DNA of 64,000 bases from Paenibacillus ihumii (lineage in GTDB: Bacteria; Bacillota; Bacilli; Paenibacillales; Paenibacillaceae): assembly GCF_001403875.1 (NCBI RefSeq), contig NZ_LN884297.1, positions 186,001 through 250,000 of the forward strand, in the 5' to 3' direction. A program made the position numbers and the translations under genes. The notes under the pieces were generated by a model. The model was not told the origin of the DNA. It was given only the letters and a program-made list of their open reading frames with translations, and did not search any database. Positions 9,415 to 19,594 of this stretch are shown here, in pieces (positions within the stretch are counted from its first letter, which is position 1; every line of letters begins with the position of its first letter).

Positions 9415-12400
9415 ATGTTCAGCGAAAATTATGTTGTTGGGCAAGCCAGCGGCGACGGCGCTTTTCGGCTCGTCCATGAAGGATCTTCCGCGGATATCTA
9501 CATATCCGCCGAGGATCATGCCGGGGTCGTTCGGGCAGCAAAGGACCTTCAGGCCGATATCGGCCGCGTGTCCGGGCAGAGTCCCATGCTCATGCACGAT
9601 CCTAAGCTGCTGGCTAGTCATGCCGTCCTCATCGGGACGATCGGCAAGAGCCCGATCATTGACGCGCTGATCGCGGAAGGCAAACTGGATGCAGGCGATG
9701 TCACAGGGAAATGGGAGTCCTTTGTCATCCAGACGGTGGCCCATCCCCTTCCGGGCGTCGAGCAGGGGCTGGTCATCGCCGGCAGCGACAAAAGAGGAAC
9801 CATCTTCGGCATCTACGACGTATCCGAGAAGATCGGGGTATCACCGTGGTACTGGTGGGCGGACGTTCCTGCGGTGCGGAAGAACAGCCTCTTTATCGTG
9901 CCCGGCACCTATAAGCAGGGAGAGCCCTCGGTGAAATACAGAGGGATCTTCCTCAATGACGAGGGGCCATCCCTGATGGCCTGGGTGCGTGCGAATTACC
10001 GTGATTTCACCCATGAGTTCTATGAGAAAATATTCGAGCTGCTGCTCCGTTTGAAAGCGAATTATTTATGGCCGGCGATGTGGGACAACACGTTCTACGA
10101 GGATGATCCGCTAAACGCCGAGGTTGCCGACCGTTACGGCATCGTCATCGGAACCTCCCATCACGAGCCGATGCTGCGGCCCCACGGGGACTGGAAGAAG
10201 CATAAGGAAGGCCCCTGGGATTATTCCGTTAACGAGGACGTGCTCTACCGTTTCTGGGAGGAAGGCATCCGGCGCAGCCGGGACTATGAGAGCATCGTCA
10301 CACTCGGCATGCGGGGCGACGGGGATGAGGCGATGGGCGGACACTTGTCCTTGGAGGAGAAAATCGTCCTGCTCGAGAAGATCGTAAGCGACCAGCGGAA
10401 GATCATTGCCGAGCAGACCGGCAGGGCTCCGTCCGAGGTTCCACAGTTATGGGCGCTGTACAAGGAAGTTCAGGATTATTACGAGCACGGCATGCGCGTG
10501 CCTGACGATATTACGCTGCTGTGGTCCGACGACAACCACGGCAACCTGCGGCGAGTCCCTGCATCAGAGGAACGTCAGCGCTCCGGAGGAGCGGGCATCT
10601 ATTATCATCTTGATTACGTCGGCGGCCCCCGTTCCTATAAATGGATCAACACCGTGCCGGTTCCAAAAATATGGGAGCAAATGCATAAAGCCTACGAATA
10701 TGGTGCGGATCGCATCTGGATCGTGAATGTGGGCGACCTGAAGCCGATGGAATTTCCGCTGGAATACTTCCTGCGCATGGCTTGGGACATTTCGCAATTC
10801 ACGAAGGACAATGCCTGGGAATGCACGGTCCGATGGGCGCAGCAGCAATTCGGCCCCAAGTACGGCGAAGAGGCAGCGGAGATCCTGACGGGCTATGCCA
10901 AGTTCAACGGCAGAATCAAGCCGGAGCTCCTGAACGGCGTCGAGCTGTACAGCCTGACGGACTACAAGGAGGCGGAGCTGGCGTCAGCAGAGCTGAAGTC
11001 GATCTCCAGCAAGGCTGAACAGCTGTATAATGAGCTGCCTGAGCAGCTGCGCGACGCCTTTTTCCAGCTTGCCCTGTATCCGGCCCAGGCTTCCGCGCAG
11101 GTGCTGGAGCTTCATCTGCAGGCCGCGCGAAGCCGCCTGTATGCCCGCCAAGGAAGAGCTGCGGCCAATATCGCCGCTCGGGAGGCAGAGCTGCTCTTTG
11201 AAGCGGATCGCGAGCTGACCCTCGCTTACAACAAAATGCTCTCGCAAGGCAAGTGGGACCACCTGATGGATCAGACCCATATCGGGTACACCTACTGGAA
11301 CCAGCCGCCGGTCAATGCCATGCCGGAGACCGGCACGGTCGCCGCCAAGGAATATTTCGAGATGGGCATCGCCGTGGAGGGCTCGGCCGATGTATGGCCG
11401 GATGTCAACACGGTATGCAGGCTGCCCGAGTTCAACAGCTTTACCCGGGAGGCGCGGTACATCGATGTCTTCAATAAAGGCACGGAGCCGTTTACCTTCC
11501 GGGCGGCGGCCGGAGCTCCCTGGATCAAGCTGTCCATCTCCTCGGGCGAGATCGTTACGCAACAACGAATCTGGGTGGATATCGACTGGGCCGCCGCGCC
11601 CGTAGGTCACGAGGTGCATGGCGAAATCGTCATCAGCGGACCAACGGGAGAAGAAGTCGCCGTTCAAATCCTCGTCTTCCATCCCGCCGAGCCCACCCGG
11701 GAATCGTTAGTTGGCCACATTGAGACGGGCGGCGTCATCGCCATTGAGGCGGAGCATTTCTCCGCCAGCCACAGTGCCAGCGGAGCGAAGTGGCAGCCCA
11801 TTGCAGGCTATGGCCGCACATTATCCTCGGTGGCCGTATTCCCGGTCACCGCGCCTAGCGCGGAGCAGCCTCATCCCGAAAATTCGCCAAGCCTGGAATA
11901 TCCGGTCTACCTCACGAGCACAGGGGAGATCAGCGTCACGTTATACGCCGCTCCTTCCATCGATTTTGTAGTCGGCCAGGGGCTGCGCATCGGCGTCTCC
12001 TTCGATGATGGACCGGTACAGATTGCCGGGCTGATCGCGAAAATGCCGGACGGAGGATTCGATGAGGGCGATGGGGAGCAAAGCGTTATTTATAATATCC
12101 GTACGGGCGCAACGCGGCACCTTATCGAGCAGCCGGGCTATCATACGCTGCGCATATGGATGGTCGATCCGATCGTTGTACTGCAGAAGCTCGTTATCGA
12201 TACCGGCGGCCAAAAGCCGAGCCTGCTCGGCCCGCCGGAGAGCTATTACAACGGACTGCCTGCAGGGACGGAGCCATGGGCCTTGCAGACTGCGGATCGG
12301 GAAAGCTTCGATCCGTTCGTCGTCCCGGGTATCCTGGGCGGCTGCTGCACTTCTCCCGAGGAGAAGCTGGATATTTTCGTGCAGCAGAGCGGCCTGTACA

Positions 12401-13203
12401 CGCTGAAGCTGGCGGCCATCGTCAAGCCCGGCGACAAGCCGATGCTCCGGCTCCGCATCGACGGGCTGGAGCTGCCGGGGCCGATCTGCCTGAGGCCGGC
12501 CGAAAACAGGAGCGGGTCTCTGCGCTATATCGCGGAGAATATCCCGCTCCAGGCAGGCCGGCATTCGCTGCAGTTCACGGCCGAGCACTGCCGTGCCCTA
12601 AACGGGGAGATGCAGCTTCAGCTCGCTGCGCCGGATCGGCTGCGCGTTCGGCCATTGCTGCAGCGCAGCGGCCTGCTTCCAGAGAAGCCGCTTGTCGCCC
12701 AGATCGGCCTGCTCGGCATTGACGAGCGCTGCAGCTGCCGCTATGCGGTGACCGTCTCGCTATACAGCGAGGACGACCGCCTGCTGGACGAGGCAGCCGT
12801 GACCGGCATCGTGCCGCGCGGCGGCGAGGAAGTGCAGCGCGTCTGCCTGGCCGATCCGCGGCTTGGCAGCGAGGTTCGCGGCTATGCTCTGGCTGCCGAT
12901 AGCTGTAAGGCAGGCGGCCATGCCCTGGCTGCCGGAAGCGGCAGAGCCGCTAGCCTCGCTCAAACCGCTGGCGATGGCAAGGCCCTCAGCGGGAGCGGCG
13001 GGACAGAGGCCAGCATGGCGCAATGCAGCGCGGCAAAGAGCGGCGCAACAGAAAGCGGCATGACGCCGAGCAGCAACGCAGAATGGAGCAGAACGCAGAA
13101 CGGCGAAAAATGGGCTGGCGGCTCAGCTACCCGCTATAAGCTAAAGCTTGCCATAACCTATGACGGCATCACGCGAATGCACTGCTCAAATTGGATACTC
13201 TGA
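9415..13203 (+). CDS. Glycoside hydrolase family 115 xylan alpha-1,2-glucuronidase
   Basis: A 1262-aa GH115 enzyme that would remove (4-O-methyl)glucuronic acid from xylan or xylo-oligosaccharides. Family signatures are the PWYWWADVP segment, KYRGIFLNDEGP, the LKANYLWPAMWDN block and IGTSHHEPM. No signal peptide is present, so it should act inside the cell on imported aldouronic acids. The ATG follows GGGGGAG. The last part is odd: about residues 1157-1238 are an Ala/Gly/Ser-rich low-complexity stretch inserted before a final beta-strand-like segment. It lies 140 bases after uxuB on the same strand, and its product feeds UxaC. A strong bidirectional terminator follows. Confidence 0.92.
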   Translation: MFSENYVVGQASGDGAFRLVHEGSSADIYISAEDHAGVVRAAKDLQADIGRVSGQSPMLMHDPKLLASHAVLIGTIGKSPIIDALIAEGKLDAGDVTGKWESFVIQTVAHPLPGVEQGLVIAGSDKRGTIFGIYDVSEKIGVSPWYWWADVPAVRKNSLFIVPGTYKQGEPSVKYRGIFLNDEGPSLMAWVRANYRDFTHEFYEKIFELLLRLKANYLWPAMWDNTFYEDDPLNAEVADRYGIVIGTSHHEPMLRPHGDWKKHKEGPWDYSVNEDVLYRFWEEGIRRSRDYESIVTLGMRGDGDEAMGGHLSLEEKIVLLEKIVSDQRKIIAEQTGRAPSEVPQLWALYKEVQDYYEHGMRVPDDITLLWSDDNHGNLRRVPASEERQRSGGAGIYYHLDYVGGPRSYKWINTVPVPKIWEQMHKAYEYGADRIWIVNVGDLKPMEFPLEYFLRMAWDISQFTKDNAWECTVRWAQQQFGPKYGEEAAEILTGYAKFNGRIKPELLNGVELYSLTDYKEAELASAELKSISSKAEQLYNELPEQLRDAFFQLALYPAQASAQVLELHLQAARSRLYARQGRAAANIAAREAELLFEADRELTLAYNKMLSQGKWDHLMDQTHIGYTYWNQPPVNAMPETGTVAAKEYFEMGIAVEGSADVWPDVNTVCRLPEFNSFTREARYIDVFNKGTEPFTFRAAAGAPWIKLSISSGEIVTQQRIWVDIDWAAAPVGHEVHGEIVISGPTGEEVAVQILVFHPAEPTRESLVGHIETGGVIAIEAEHFSASHSASGAKWQPIAGYGRTLSSVAVFPVTAPSAEQPHPENSPSLEYPVYLTSTGEISVTLYAAPSIDFVVGQGLRIGVSFDDGPVQIAGLIAKMPDGGFDEGDGEQSVIYNIRTGATRHLIEQPGYHTLRIWMVDPIVVLQKLVIDTGGQKPSLLGPPESYYNGLPAGTEPWALQTADRESFDPFVVPGILGGCCTSPEEKLDIFVQQSGLYTLKLAAIVKPGDKPMLRLRIDGLELPGPICLRPAENRSGSLRYIAENIPLQAGRHSLQFTAEHCRALNGEMQLQLAAPDRLRVRPLLQRSGLLPEKPLVAQIGLLGIDERCSCRYAVTVSLYSEDDRLLDEAAVTGIVPRGGEEVQRVCLADPRLGSEVRGYALAADSCKAGGHALAAGSGRAASLAQTAGDGKALSGSGGTEASMAQCSAAKSGATESGMTPSSNAEWSRTQNGEKWAGGSATRYKLKLAITYDGITRMHCSNWIL

Positions 13204-13231
13204 TTTTTGTGGCATTATAAGCCTTATAGAA

Positions 13232-13264
13232 AAAACAGCTGCCGGATGATCCGGCAGCTGTTTT
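13232..13264. terminator. Bidirectional terminator between convergent GH115 and fucU genes
   Basis: A perfect 15-bp stem (AAAACAGCTGCCGGA with TCCGGCAGCTGTTTT) closes on a three-base loop TGA. A-rich and T-rich flanks on both sides give a U tract in either direction. It serves the GH115 gene from the left and the fuc operon from the right. Confidence 0.92.
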
Positions 13265-13297
13265 GGATTGCAGCCTTCTGGGAAATTAAATTTCGCT

Positions 13298-13726
13298 CTA
13301 AATGACAACGCCCTTTTTCAAAATGACATTTGCGTACAGCGCCCTCTCCCCCGTAGACACAATGGCATAGGCCTGCTTGGCCCTTTCGTAAAAGGCGAAC
13401 CGCTCCATTTCCTCAAAAGCATCTGCCCCGGAATGGTATTGCTCCACGATTTGCCGGTATCTGTCCCAAATCGGGGTATCCACGCCGTCCCCGGGGATTA
13501 CGGCCATCAGCGTCACGGGCCGGTCTACATACACATCCAGCGGAAACAACGGCAGTATCGCCTCCAGCAACTCAGCAATGCCATGGCCATCGCAGCGAAC
13601 CAGCCGCTGGGCATGACTCGCTGCCGGGAAATTGGCATCAGCAAGCACGACTTCATCCGCATGCCCCATCTCCATCAGTACTTTTATGAGCTCCGGCGAG
13701 ATCAGGCTGGAGATTCCTTTTAACAT
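13298..13726 (-). CDS. fucU: L-fucose mutarotase, RbsD/FucU family
   Basis: FucU speeds the alpha/beta anomer exchange of L-fucose before isomerisation. The 142-aa length fits the family (about 140), and the N-terminal block with the MGHADEVVLADANFP motif holds the conserved His and Asp of RbsD/FucU proteins. The reading frame extends to a TTG at 13741, but ATG 13726 lies six bases after GGGAGGG and aligns with the usual MLKGI start. It is the last gene of the fuc set, 215 bases after the kinase, so it may have its own promoter. Confidence 0.9.
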   Translation of the reverse strand: MLKGISSLISPELIKVLMEMGHADEVVLADANFPAASHAQRLVRCDGHGIAELLEAILPLFPLDVYVDRPVTLMAVIPGDGVDTPIWDRYRQIVEQYHSGADAFEEMERFAFYERAKQAYAIVSTGERALYANVILKKGVVI

Positions 13727-13941
13727 GACAAGCCCTCCCAACTTATTATCGATGAATCATAGGATTGGCCTAAACTGGCAATAATCCGAGCCAGACGGGA
13801 TCAGCCAGCTTGCTTGCGGTGTATAGGCATCACAGCACAAACATCTCCATTAAGCAACCTTCGGCTGACTGATACGGTTTTCTGTTGTTCCTCTAACCAT
13901 CACTGAATTCAGGCTATCGCTTCAAGAATCCCATCTCATGA

Positions 13942-15489
13942 TCAACCCTCAGCCCGGGCAGCTAGCCCGCAGTATTTCTCATAAGCCTCTTCCCATTCAT
14001 TTCGGCCTTCAGGCTCGTAGACTCGCATCGGAAATGACGCCTTTACCACTTCGATGCCTTCCCCCATATTGCGAATGCAGCCTCCAGCCTGCAGCTGTAC
14101 AAGCATATTCCCGATAGCGCTGGCCTCCACCGGTCCGGTCCATACCGGGCGCTGGAGGGCATTGGCCGTAAACTGGCACAGCAGCTCGTTCTGGATGCCG
14201 CCCCCTACCATATGCAGCCCCTCGAACCGCTCCCCGGTCAGCTGCTCAGCCTGCTCCAGCACCTGACGGTAGCGCAGGGCCAGACTCTCCATGATGCAGC
14301 GGACGGTCTCTCCGATGCTGCGTGGCTCCGCTTGGCCAGTCTCCCGGCAGTAGCCGAGAATCTCTTTAGGCATATCCGAAGGATTCATGAAGCGCAGATC
14401 GTCCGGGTTGATTAGGCTGCGAAACGGCGCTGCGGGCTCCGCCAAGGAAGCCAGTTCTGGATAAGAATAAGAACTGCCGGACTGCTCCCATTTTCGCCTG
14501 CATTCCTGCAGAAGCCATAGCCCCATTATATTCTTCAATAAATGATAGCTGCCGCAGGCCCCGCCCTCATTTGAGAACTGCAGCTCCAGCACCGCAGGGT
14601 CCAGCAGCGGCTGTTCCAGCGGAGTACCGAGCAGCGACCATGTGCCGCTGACCAGGTAGGCAAAGCGCGGCGAAGCGGAAGGAACGGCCGCTGCCGCCGA
14701 TTCGGTATCGTGCGAGGCCACCGCCACCACCTGCAGTGGAGGCACGCCCAGCTCGGCGCATAAGGACTCGCTCAGCTCTCCAATAACCGTTCCAGGATAC
14801 ACCGGCTCAAGAAGTATATCTGCAGGCAGGCCGAGCTTCTCCATCAAAGGCTTATTCCAGCCTCCTTTGACCGGATCGTACAGCTGCGTCGTCGTGGCCA
14901 TCGTGAATTCGCAAGCCTTGCGCCCCGTCAGGAAATAATTCAGCAAATCGGGGGTCAGCAGCAGGGCTGCGGCCGCTTCCAGCTTGGGAGAATTTCTTTT
15001 TTTCAAGGCATAGAGCTGATACAGTGTATTAAAAGGCATAAATTGCAGCCCGCTCTCCCGAAACAGCCGCTCCTTCCCGATCAGTGCGGATAGTTCCTCC
15101 ACCAGCCCTTCAGTCTGGCGGTCCCGGTAGTGGTAAGGCATGCCCAACAATTCGCCGTTGCGATCCAGCAGGCCGAAATCGACGCCCCAAGTATCGATTC
15201 CGCAGCTTATCGGCTTATATCCCGCCTGGCAGGCTTGGCGGATGGCGTGCTTGATCTCCTGCAGCAGCAGCGCGATATTCCAATGCAGGTATCTGCCGAT
15301 CTGTACTGGCGTATTGGAGAATCTATGGATTTCCGTAATGCGCAGTCGGCCGGGAGTCCTGGAATCGCCAGGATCGGCGGGTTGGGCGGAAGCCAACAGA
15401 TCTCCTTCGTCCCTGACAAGCTCGCCGATGAGCGCCCTGCCGCTGCCTGCCCCCAAATCGAAGGCCAGAACGCAAGGGGATTTATTCAT
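13942..15489 (-). CDS. FGGY sugar kinase, rhamnulokinase-like, probably acting as L-fuculokinase
   Basis: A 515-aa FGGY carbohydrate kinase. The N-terminal phosphate-binding loop (AFDLGAGSGRA), the GIDTWGVDFGLLD segment with the catalytic Asp region, and the ASHDTESA block are all visible and resemble rhamnulokinase. Its neighbours are fucA, fucI and fucU, with no rhamnose isomerase, so phosphorylation of L-fuculose to L-fuculose 1-phosphate is the likely role. The ATG at 15489 follows GGCGGTGAT. It lies 17 bases downstream of fucA. Rhamnulose activity cannot be excluded from sequence alone. Confidence 0.85.
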   Translation of the reverse strand: MNKSPCVLAFDLGAGSGRALIGELVRDEGDLLASAQPADPGDSRTPGRLRITEIHRFSNTPVQIGRYLHWNIALLLQEIKHAIRQACQAGYKPISCGIDTWGVDFGLLDRNGELLGMPYHYRDRQTEGLVEELSALIGKERLFRESGLQFMPFNTLYQLYALKKRNSPKLEAAAALLLTPDLLNYFLTGRKACEFTMATTTQLYDPVKGGWNKPLMEKLGLPADILLEPVYPGTVIGELSESLCAELGVPPLQVVAVASHDTESAAAAVPSASPRFAYLVSGTWSLLGTPLEQPLLDPAVLELQFSNEGGACGSYHLLKNIMGLWLLQECRRKWEQSGSSYSYPELASLAEPAAPFRSLINPDDLRFMNPSDMPKEILGYCRETGQAEPRSIGETVRCIMESLALRYRQVLEQAEQLTGERFEGLHMVGGGIQNELLCQFTANALQRPVWTGPVEASAIGNMLVQLQAGGCIRNMGEGIEVVKASFPMRVYEPEGRNEWEEAYEKYCGLAARAEG

Positions 15490-15506
15490 CTTTGATCACC
15501 GCCCGT

Positions 15507-16166
15507 TCATTTCATTTTTTGCAGCAGCTTAATCCGGTAGTCCTCGCTTTCCAGCGCGGCAATATCCGCCGTCTCTTGAGCCGTAAGCGGTACCGGGCTG
15601 CCTGCGGCTTTGGCGCTCAAGTAAATTTTCGCGCTCTCCTCCACCACCTGGGTGCGGTAATAAGCCTCCCGCAAATTGCGGCCGGTCGTAACCAGACCAT
15701 GGTTGCCGAGGAGAATCGAACTGGCTTCGTTCACCTTGGCGGCCACGGCCTCCGCAAGCACATCCGTCGTCGGAATCAGGTAGGGAATATACACGGTGCT
15801 TCCGACAAGAGCCGCCTGATCGGGGAACATAATCGGCAGCTCCCGTTCGATCAGGGTAAAAGCGATGCAGTAAGGGGGATGCGTATGAACCATCGCACCC
15901 ATATCGGGCTTCTGCCGGTACCCGTATAAATGCATCAGCACCTCCGAGGATGGGCGCAAGCCGGTATCGGCAATCTCACCCGTGGGAATATCCACCTCAA
16001 TCCACTGCTCAGGTTCAATTTCCTCCAGGGCAAAGCCGCTGGGGGACAGGTACATTTTATCTCCCGCCCGCGCGCTGATGTTGCCCCCGGGTCCGACGAC
16101 AAGGCCGCGTTCCACGATTTTGTGCGCATATTTGCACAGCTCTATTCGCGTATCCATATTTCGCAT
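15507..16166 (-). CDS. fucA: L-fuculose-1-phosphate aldolase, class II
   Basis: This zinc aldolase would split L-fuculose 1-phosphate into dihydroxyacetone phosphate and L-lactaldehyde. The 219-aa protein carries the class II (AraD/FucA) metal site: Glu75 in SSEVLMHLY, His94 and His96 in HTHPP, and His156 in GNHG, positions that parallel the E. coli enzyme. GNIS near residue 28 is the phosphate-binding loop. The first ATG (16166) is seven bases after GGAGAGGAG. It sits between fucI (33 bases upstream) and the kinase (17 bases downstream), clearly one operon. Rhamnulose 1-phosphate specificity is less likely given the neighbours. Confidence 0.88.
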   Translation of the reverse strand: MRNMDTRIELCKYAHKIVERGLVVGPGGNISARAGDKMYLSPSGFALEEIEPEQWIEVDIPTGEIADTGLRPSSEVLMHLYGYRQKPDMGAMVHTHPPYCIAFTLIERELPIMFPDQAALVGSTVYIPYLIPTTDVLAEAVAAKVNEASSILLGNHGLVTTGRNLREAYYRTQVVEESAKIYLSAKAAGSPVPLTAQETADIAALESEDYRIKLLQKMK

Positions 16167-16199
16167 GCTGTCTCTCCTCTCCGATAACAGTAAAATACA

Positions 16200-17996
16200 T
16201 TACTTATACAACGGCCCGAAATTGGCGCAGGCCCGGTAATCCGCATTCTCCGCACTCTCCGTGCCGAACAGCCCCCATACCCGCGGGCGAAAAATTTGTT
16301 CTGCCGGAACATTGTGCATACTAACCGGAATGCGCAGAATCGAAGCAAGTGTAATCAGGTCGGCGCCGATATGACCGCAGCTGATAACTCCATGATTGGC
16401 CCCCCATTGATCCATTACGCTGTATACGCTCGTAAAAGCGCCGCTCCCCGTCAAATTTGGGGCGAACCAGGTCGTCGGCCAGGTAGGGTCGGTCCGTTGA
16501 TCGAGCACGTCATGTACATCCTGCGGCAGGTCGACCGAATACCCCTCGGCAATCTGCAGCACCGGGCCAAGCCCTCTGACGAGATTGAGCCGGGCCATCG
16601 TCATCGGCATGCCGCCGCGCGTCAAATAATCGGTAGAAAAGCCGCCTCCCCGGAAATACTCCAGCGATGCCGGACGCCACTGGGTTGCTGCGAGCATTCT
16701 CTCCACTTCTTCGTCGCTAATCTCCCAGAAGGGCTTGATCGCAGGCCGACCATCCTTCGTCTGTTCTCCCGTACCGTCCAAGGCGGCCGAGCCCGAATTG
16801 ATCAAATGAAGAACACCGTTCTTCGCCCCGCCCTCCAGCTGATAGCCCGCAACCCGCTCTACCGAAGCCGGGCTCCAATACGTTCTGACATCGGCAAAAA
16901 TCTGGGCCGTATTCGTAAGCAAATAGCCGAACAGCATGCTTGCCCCGTTCAAGCTGTCGTTCTCGGTAGCGACGATGTAGGGGGAGCGTCTGCCATTCCA
17001 GTCGAACGAGGAGTTGAGCAGCGTCTCCATAAAATCTCCGTTCGGACAATGATCCGTCCACTGGCGCTGCCCCTGGAATCCGGAGGCGATCGCATGGTGA
17101 CCCTGAGCCTCCTCCTCGAAGCCCAGCTCGGCCAGGCGCGGGTTGCCGATCATCAGATCGCGGGCTATAAGCGTCATTTTGACCACGGTCTCCCATTCCT
17201 GATCCTTGCGCTCGCGGGACGATTGCAGATGCTCGGGGTTATTATCCGCGCCCTCTTTGCAATGCTTCTTCGTCCAAGCCAGCGCTTTGTCATATTCCTC
17301 TGGATCGAATATGCCTTCATTCATACGCCGCGTGAACTCGCTCATATCGATGTATTCATTGCGCATCCCCAAATATTCCTGAAAGAAGCGGTCATCCACC
17401 ATGGAACCCGCGATGCCCATCGATACCGAGCCCATCGACAAATACGCCTTGTCCTTCATAATCGCAACCGCCAGCCCTGCTTTGGCAAAGCGCAGCAGCT
17501 TCTCCTGCACATCCGCCGGAATTGTCCCGTCTCCTTCATCCTGAACATCCTCCCCGTAGATGCCGAATGCCGGAAGGCCTTTTTGAGCGTGCGCCGACAG
17601 GACCGCGGCCAAGTATACCGCACCCGGACGGCCTGTTCCGTTGAAGCCCCACACCGCCTTGGGCAATGTCGGGTCGGTATCCATCGTCTCCGTTCCGTAG
17701 CACCAGCAGGGAGTAACCGTAATCGTCAGGCCGACGCCGGCGTTTTTGAATTTTTTTGCAGCCGCAGCCGCTTCGGCCACACCGCCTATGCAGGTATCGG
17801 CAATGACACATTTTACGGGCTCACCGTTCGGGTAACGCAGTTGCTCCGACAGCATGGCTGCTACCGCTTGGGCCAGGCCCATCGTCTGCTCCTCCAGCGA
17901 CTCGCGAACCCCTCTTCTTCTTCCATCGATCGTGGGACGAATCCCAATGGCCGGGAAGCCTTCCCGCCATCTGTAATCGCTTTCAAGCACTGTCAC
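16200..17996 (-). CDS. fucI: L-fucose isomerase
   Basis: FucI converts L-fucose to L-fuculose in the cytoplasm using Mn2+. The 598-aa length matches the family (about 590). Recognisable blocks are [11 protein letters not shown] at the N-terminus, [31 protein letters not shown], the [12 protein letters not shown] metal-site Glu region and the [13 protein letters not shown]-terminal segment. The start is GTG at 17996, six bases after GGAGGG. It is the first gene of the fucI-fucA-kinase operon and diverges from an AraC regulator across a 46-bp tandem repeat array. Confidence 0.95.
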   Translation of the reverse strand: MTVLESDYRWREGFPAIGIRPTIDGRRRGVRESLEEQTMGLAQAVAAMLSEQLRYPNGEPVKCVIADTCIGGVAEAAAAAKKFKNAGVGLTITVTPCWCYGTETMDTDPTLPKAVWGFNGTGRPGAVYLAAVLSAHAQKGLPAFGIYGEDVQDEGDGTIPADVQEKLLRFAKAGLAVAIMKDKAYLSMGSVSMGIAGSMVDDRFFQEYLGMRNEYIDMSEFTRRMNEGIFDPEEYDKALAWTKKHCKEGADNNPEHLQSSRERKDQEWETVVKMTLIARDLMIGNPRLAELGFEEEAQGHHAIASGFQGQRQWTDHCPNGDFMETLLNSSFDWNGRRSPYIVATENDSLNGASMLFGYLLTNTAQIFADVRTYWSPASVERVAGYQLEGGAKNGVLHLINSGSAALDGTGEQTKDGRPAIKPFWEISDEEVERMLAATQWRPASLEYFRGGGFSTDYLTRGGMPMTMARLNLVRGLGPVLQIAEGYSVDLPQDVHDVLDQRTDPTWPTTWFAPNLTGSGAFTSVYSVMDQWGANHGVISCGHIGADLITLASILRIPVSMHNVPAEQIFRPRVWGLFGTESAENADYRACANFGPLYK

Positions 17997-18115
17997 TGTT
18001 CTCCCTCCATTCGTGAAATTCGAGCATACCTATATTCTAATGAGGAGCAGTGGGGAAGATAACCTACTATTTTGTTCTTTTGCCGTCTATAACGGTCAAT
18101 AATGTATACCTCTGA

Positions 18116-18500
18116 CTCTGATTTATATATGTGCTCCCTTGCACTCTGTGGCCTATGCGTTTCCTTTGTACTCTGGTTATGCATGGCTCCTAGTATTCTG
18201 ATATATGTACTCCCTGCACCCTGGTACCGCGCAGTCCTGTACTCTGATATATGTACTGCCTCTACCCTGATACATGCGTCCCCTGTACTCTGGTATGTGT
18301 ACCCCTCTACCTGTTACATGCGTTCCCCTGTACTCTGGTATGTGTACTCCCTCTACCTGTTACATGCGCCCCCCTGTACTCTGGTATGTGTGCTCCCTCT
18401 ACCTGTTACATGCGCCCCCCTGTACTCTGGTATGTGTGCTCCCTCTACCTGTTACATGCGCCCCCCTGTACTCTGGTATGTGTGCTCCCTTCACTTGTTA
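18116..18500. repeat. 46-bp tandem repeat array in the fucI/araC divergent control region
   Basis: This fills most of the 543-base gap between fucI and the AraC gene. Units begin at 18283, 18328, 18374, 18420 and 18466 (spacing 45-46 bases) with near-identical sequence; older, degenerate units extend left to about 18116. Each unit contains CTGTACTCTGGTATGTGT and CTGTTACATGCG. The last unit degrades into TATAAT at 18501-18506, which may serve as the -10 of the AraC gene. The array is open in several frames, which creates spurious ORFs. On the fucI side, a TTGACC hexamer (minus strand, 18099-18094) could be a -35 element. Confidence 0.9.
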
Positions 18501-18539
18501 TATAATGGTAGTTAAAGTTCGGATAGGGAGGACTGACCA

Positions 18540-19400
18540 GTGCCGAAAATTGAAATTCCCTACAACAAGAGCGATCGGTTTCGTTTCAAGAAAATCCCCG
18601 AGCTCCTATACGCCGGGCAAGTCGTGGACGAGACCGCCTTCTATGCACCGACGCAAATTCACGATTTCTGCGAAGTCATCTATATCGTCGAAGGCTCGGG
18701 CGAGTTCAAAATCGGCGGCAAATACTATACCCTGCAGCAAGGTGATGTGGCGATCTATAACCCCGGCGTCCTGCATGAGGAACGCTCGACGAGCCGAAAT
18801 GGAGATATGTTCAAGGTCGTTTATTGCGGGCTGGACAATGTGCATATCGAAGGCGTTCCAGTCGGATTGCTGCTGCCGCCGTATGTTGACCCTGTCATTA
18901 ACTGCGGGCAATATGCCGGCCGGGTCGAATCCTACTTATCGGAAATACTCCGGGAGTGCGATTCCCAGGATTTAGGCTACGAGACGCTTAGCAGCAATCT
19001 GCTGATGTCGCTCATCACACTCCTTTATCGGCTCATTGACGCAGAGCACCAGTTCCATTCCTTCAAGGGCAAAAGCGAGCTGACGATCCGAACGAAGGAA
19101 TTTATCGACAACAATTTTACGCAAAGCATTACCCTGAAAGAGATCGCCGACACCCTCTATGTCAGCCAGCATTATTTGTCCCGCTTATTCAAAAAAGATT
19201 TGGGCGACTCTCCGGTCAACTATCTTATCACCCGGCGAATTGAAGCAGCCAAGCGCCTGCTCAACGAAAGCGATTCCCCAGTGCATGAGGTGGCTGCCGC
19301 CGTCGGCTACAATAACGACAAATACTTCTCTATGCTCTTCAAAAAAGTCACCGGTCAAACCCCAAGCGCCTTCCGCGAAGCACGGAGGCTGAAGCAGTAA
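18540..19400 (+). CDS. AraC family transcriptional regulator, probable fucose operon activator
   Basis: A 286-aa regulator with an N-terminal cupin-like sugar-sensing domain (about residues 20-110, with IHDFCEVIYIVEGSGEF and the GDVAIYNPGVLHE strand) and a C-terminal AraC double helix-turn-helix (about 185-283, ending in GYNNDKYFSMLFKKVTGQTP). The start is GTG at 18540, eight bases after GGGAGG. It diverges from fucI, so control of the fuc operon in response to fucose or an intermediate is likely but inferred. No recognisable operator was found apart from the tandem array between them. Confidence 0.88.
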   Translation: MPKIEIPYNKSDRFRFKKIPELLYAGQVVDETAFYAPTQIHDFCEVIYIVEGSGEFKIGGKYYTLQQGDVAIYNPGVLHEERSTSRNGDMFKVVYCGLDNVHIEGVPVGLLLPPYVDPVINCGQYAGRVESYLSEILRECDSQDLGYETLSSNLLMSLITLLYRLIDAEHQFHSFKGKSELTIRTKEFIDNNFTQSITLKEIADTLYVSQHYLSRLFKKDLGDSPVNYLITRRIEAAKRLLNESDSPVHEVAAAVGYNNDKYFSMLFKKVTGQTPSAFREARRLKQ

Positions 19401-19594
19401 TTTGCTGAAAAAACTTGCAGGCTGACAGTTAGCATTACCGATAGGTCTGCTGGGTAAATTATGTAAATGAGGGGTTGATTGATACAGCTGTGGCATATTG
19501 GAGGCAATTTGGGGGCGATTGGTTGGCCTACTCGACTGTTGTGAGTATTGTGATTAGTAAAAAAACCATGGGCATCCACCCGGCAGCCAATGTG

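Noticed and set aside
16296-18062. A 588-codon plus-strand open frame opposite fucI
   Set aside because: It is antisense to a clear L-fucose isomerase; no domain, no ribosome binding site, and its composition mirrors the codon structure of fucI.
18102-18975. Overlapping Cys/Tyr/Leu-rich frames through the 46-bp array
   Set aside because: Each frame is made by the tandem repeat and repeats the same peptide; none has a ribosome binding site or known domain.
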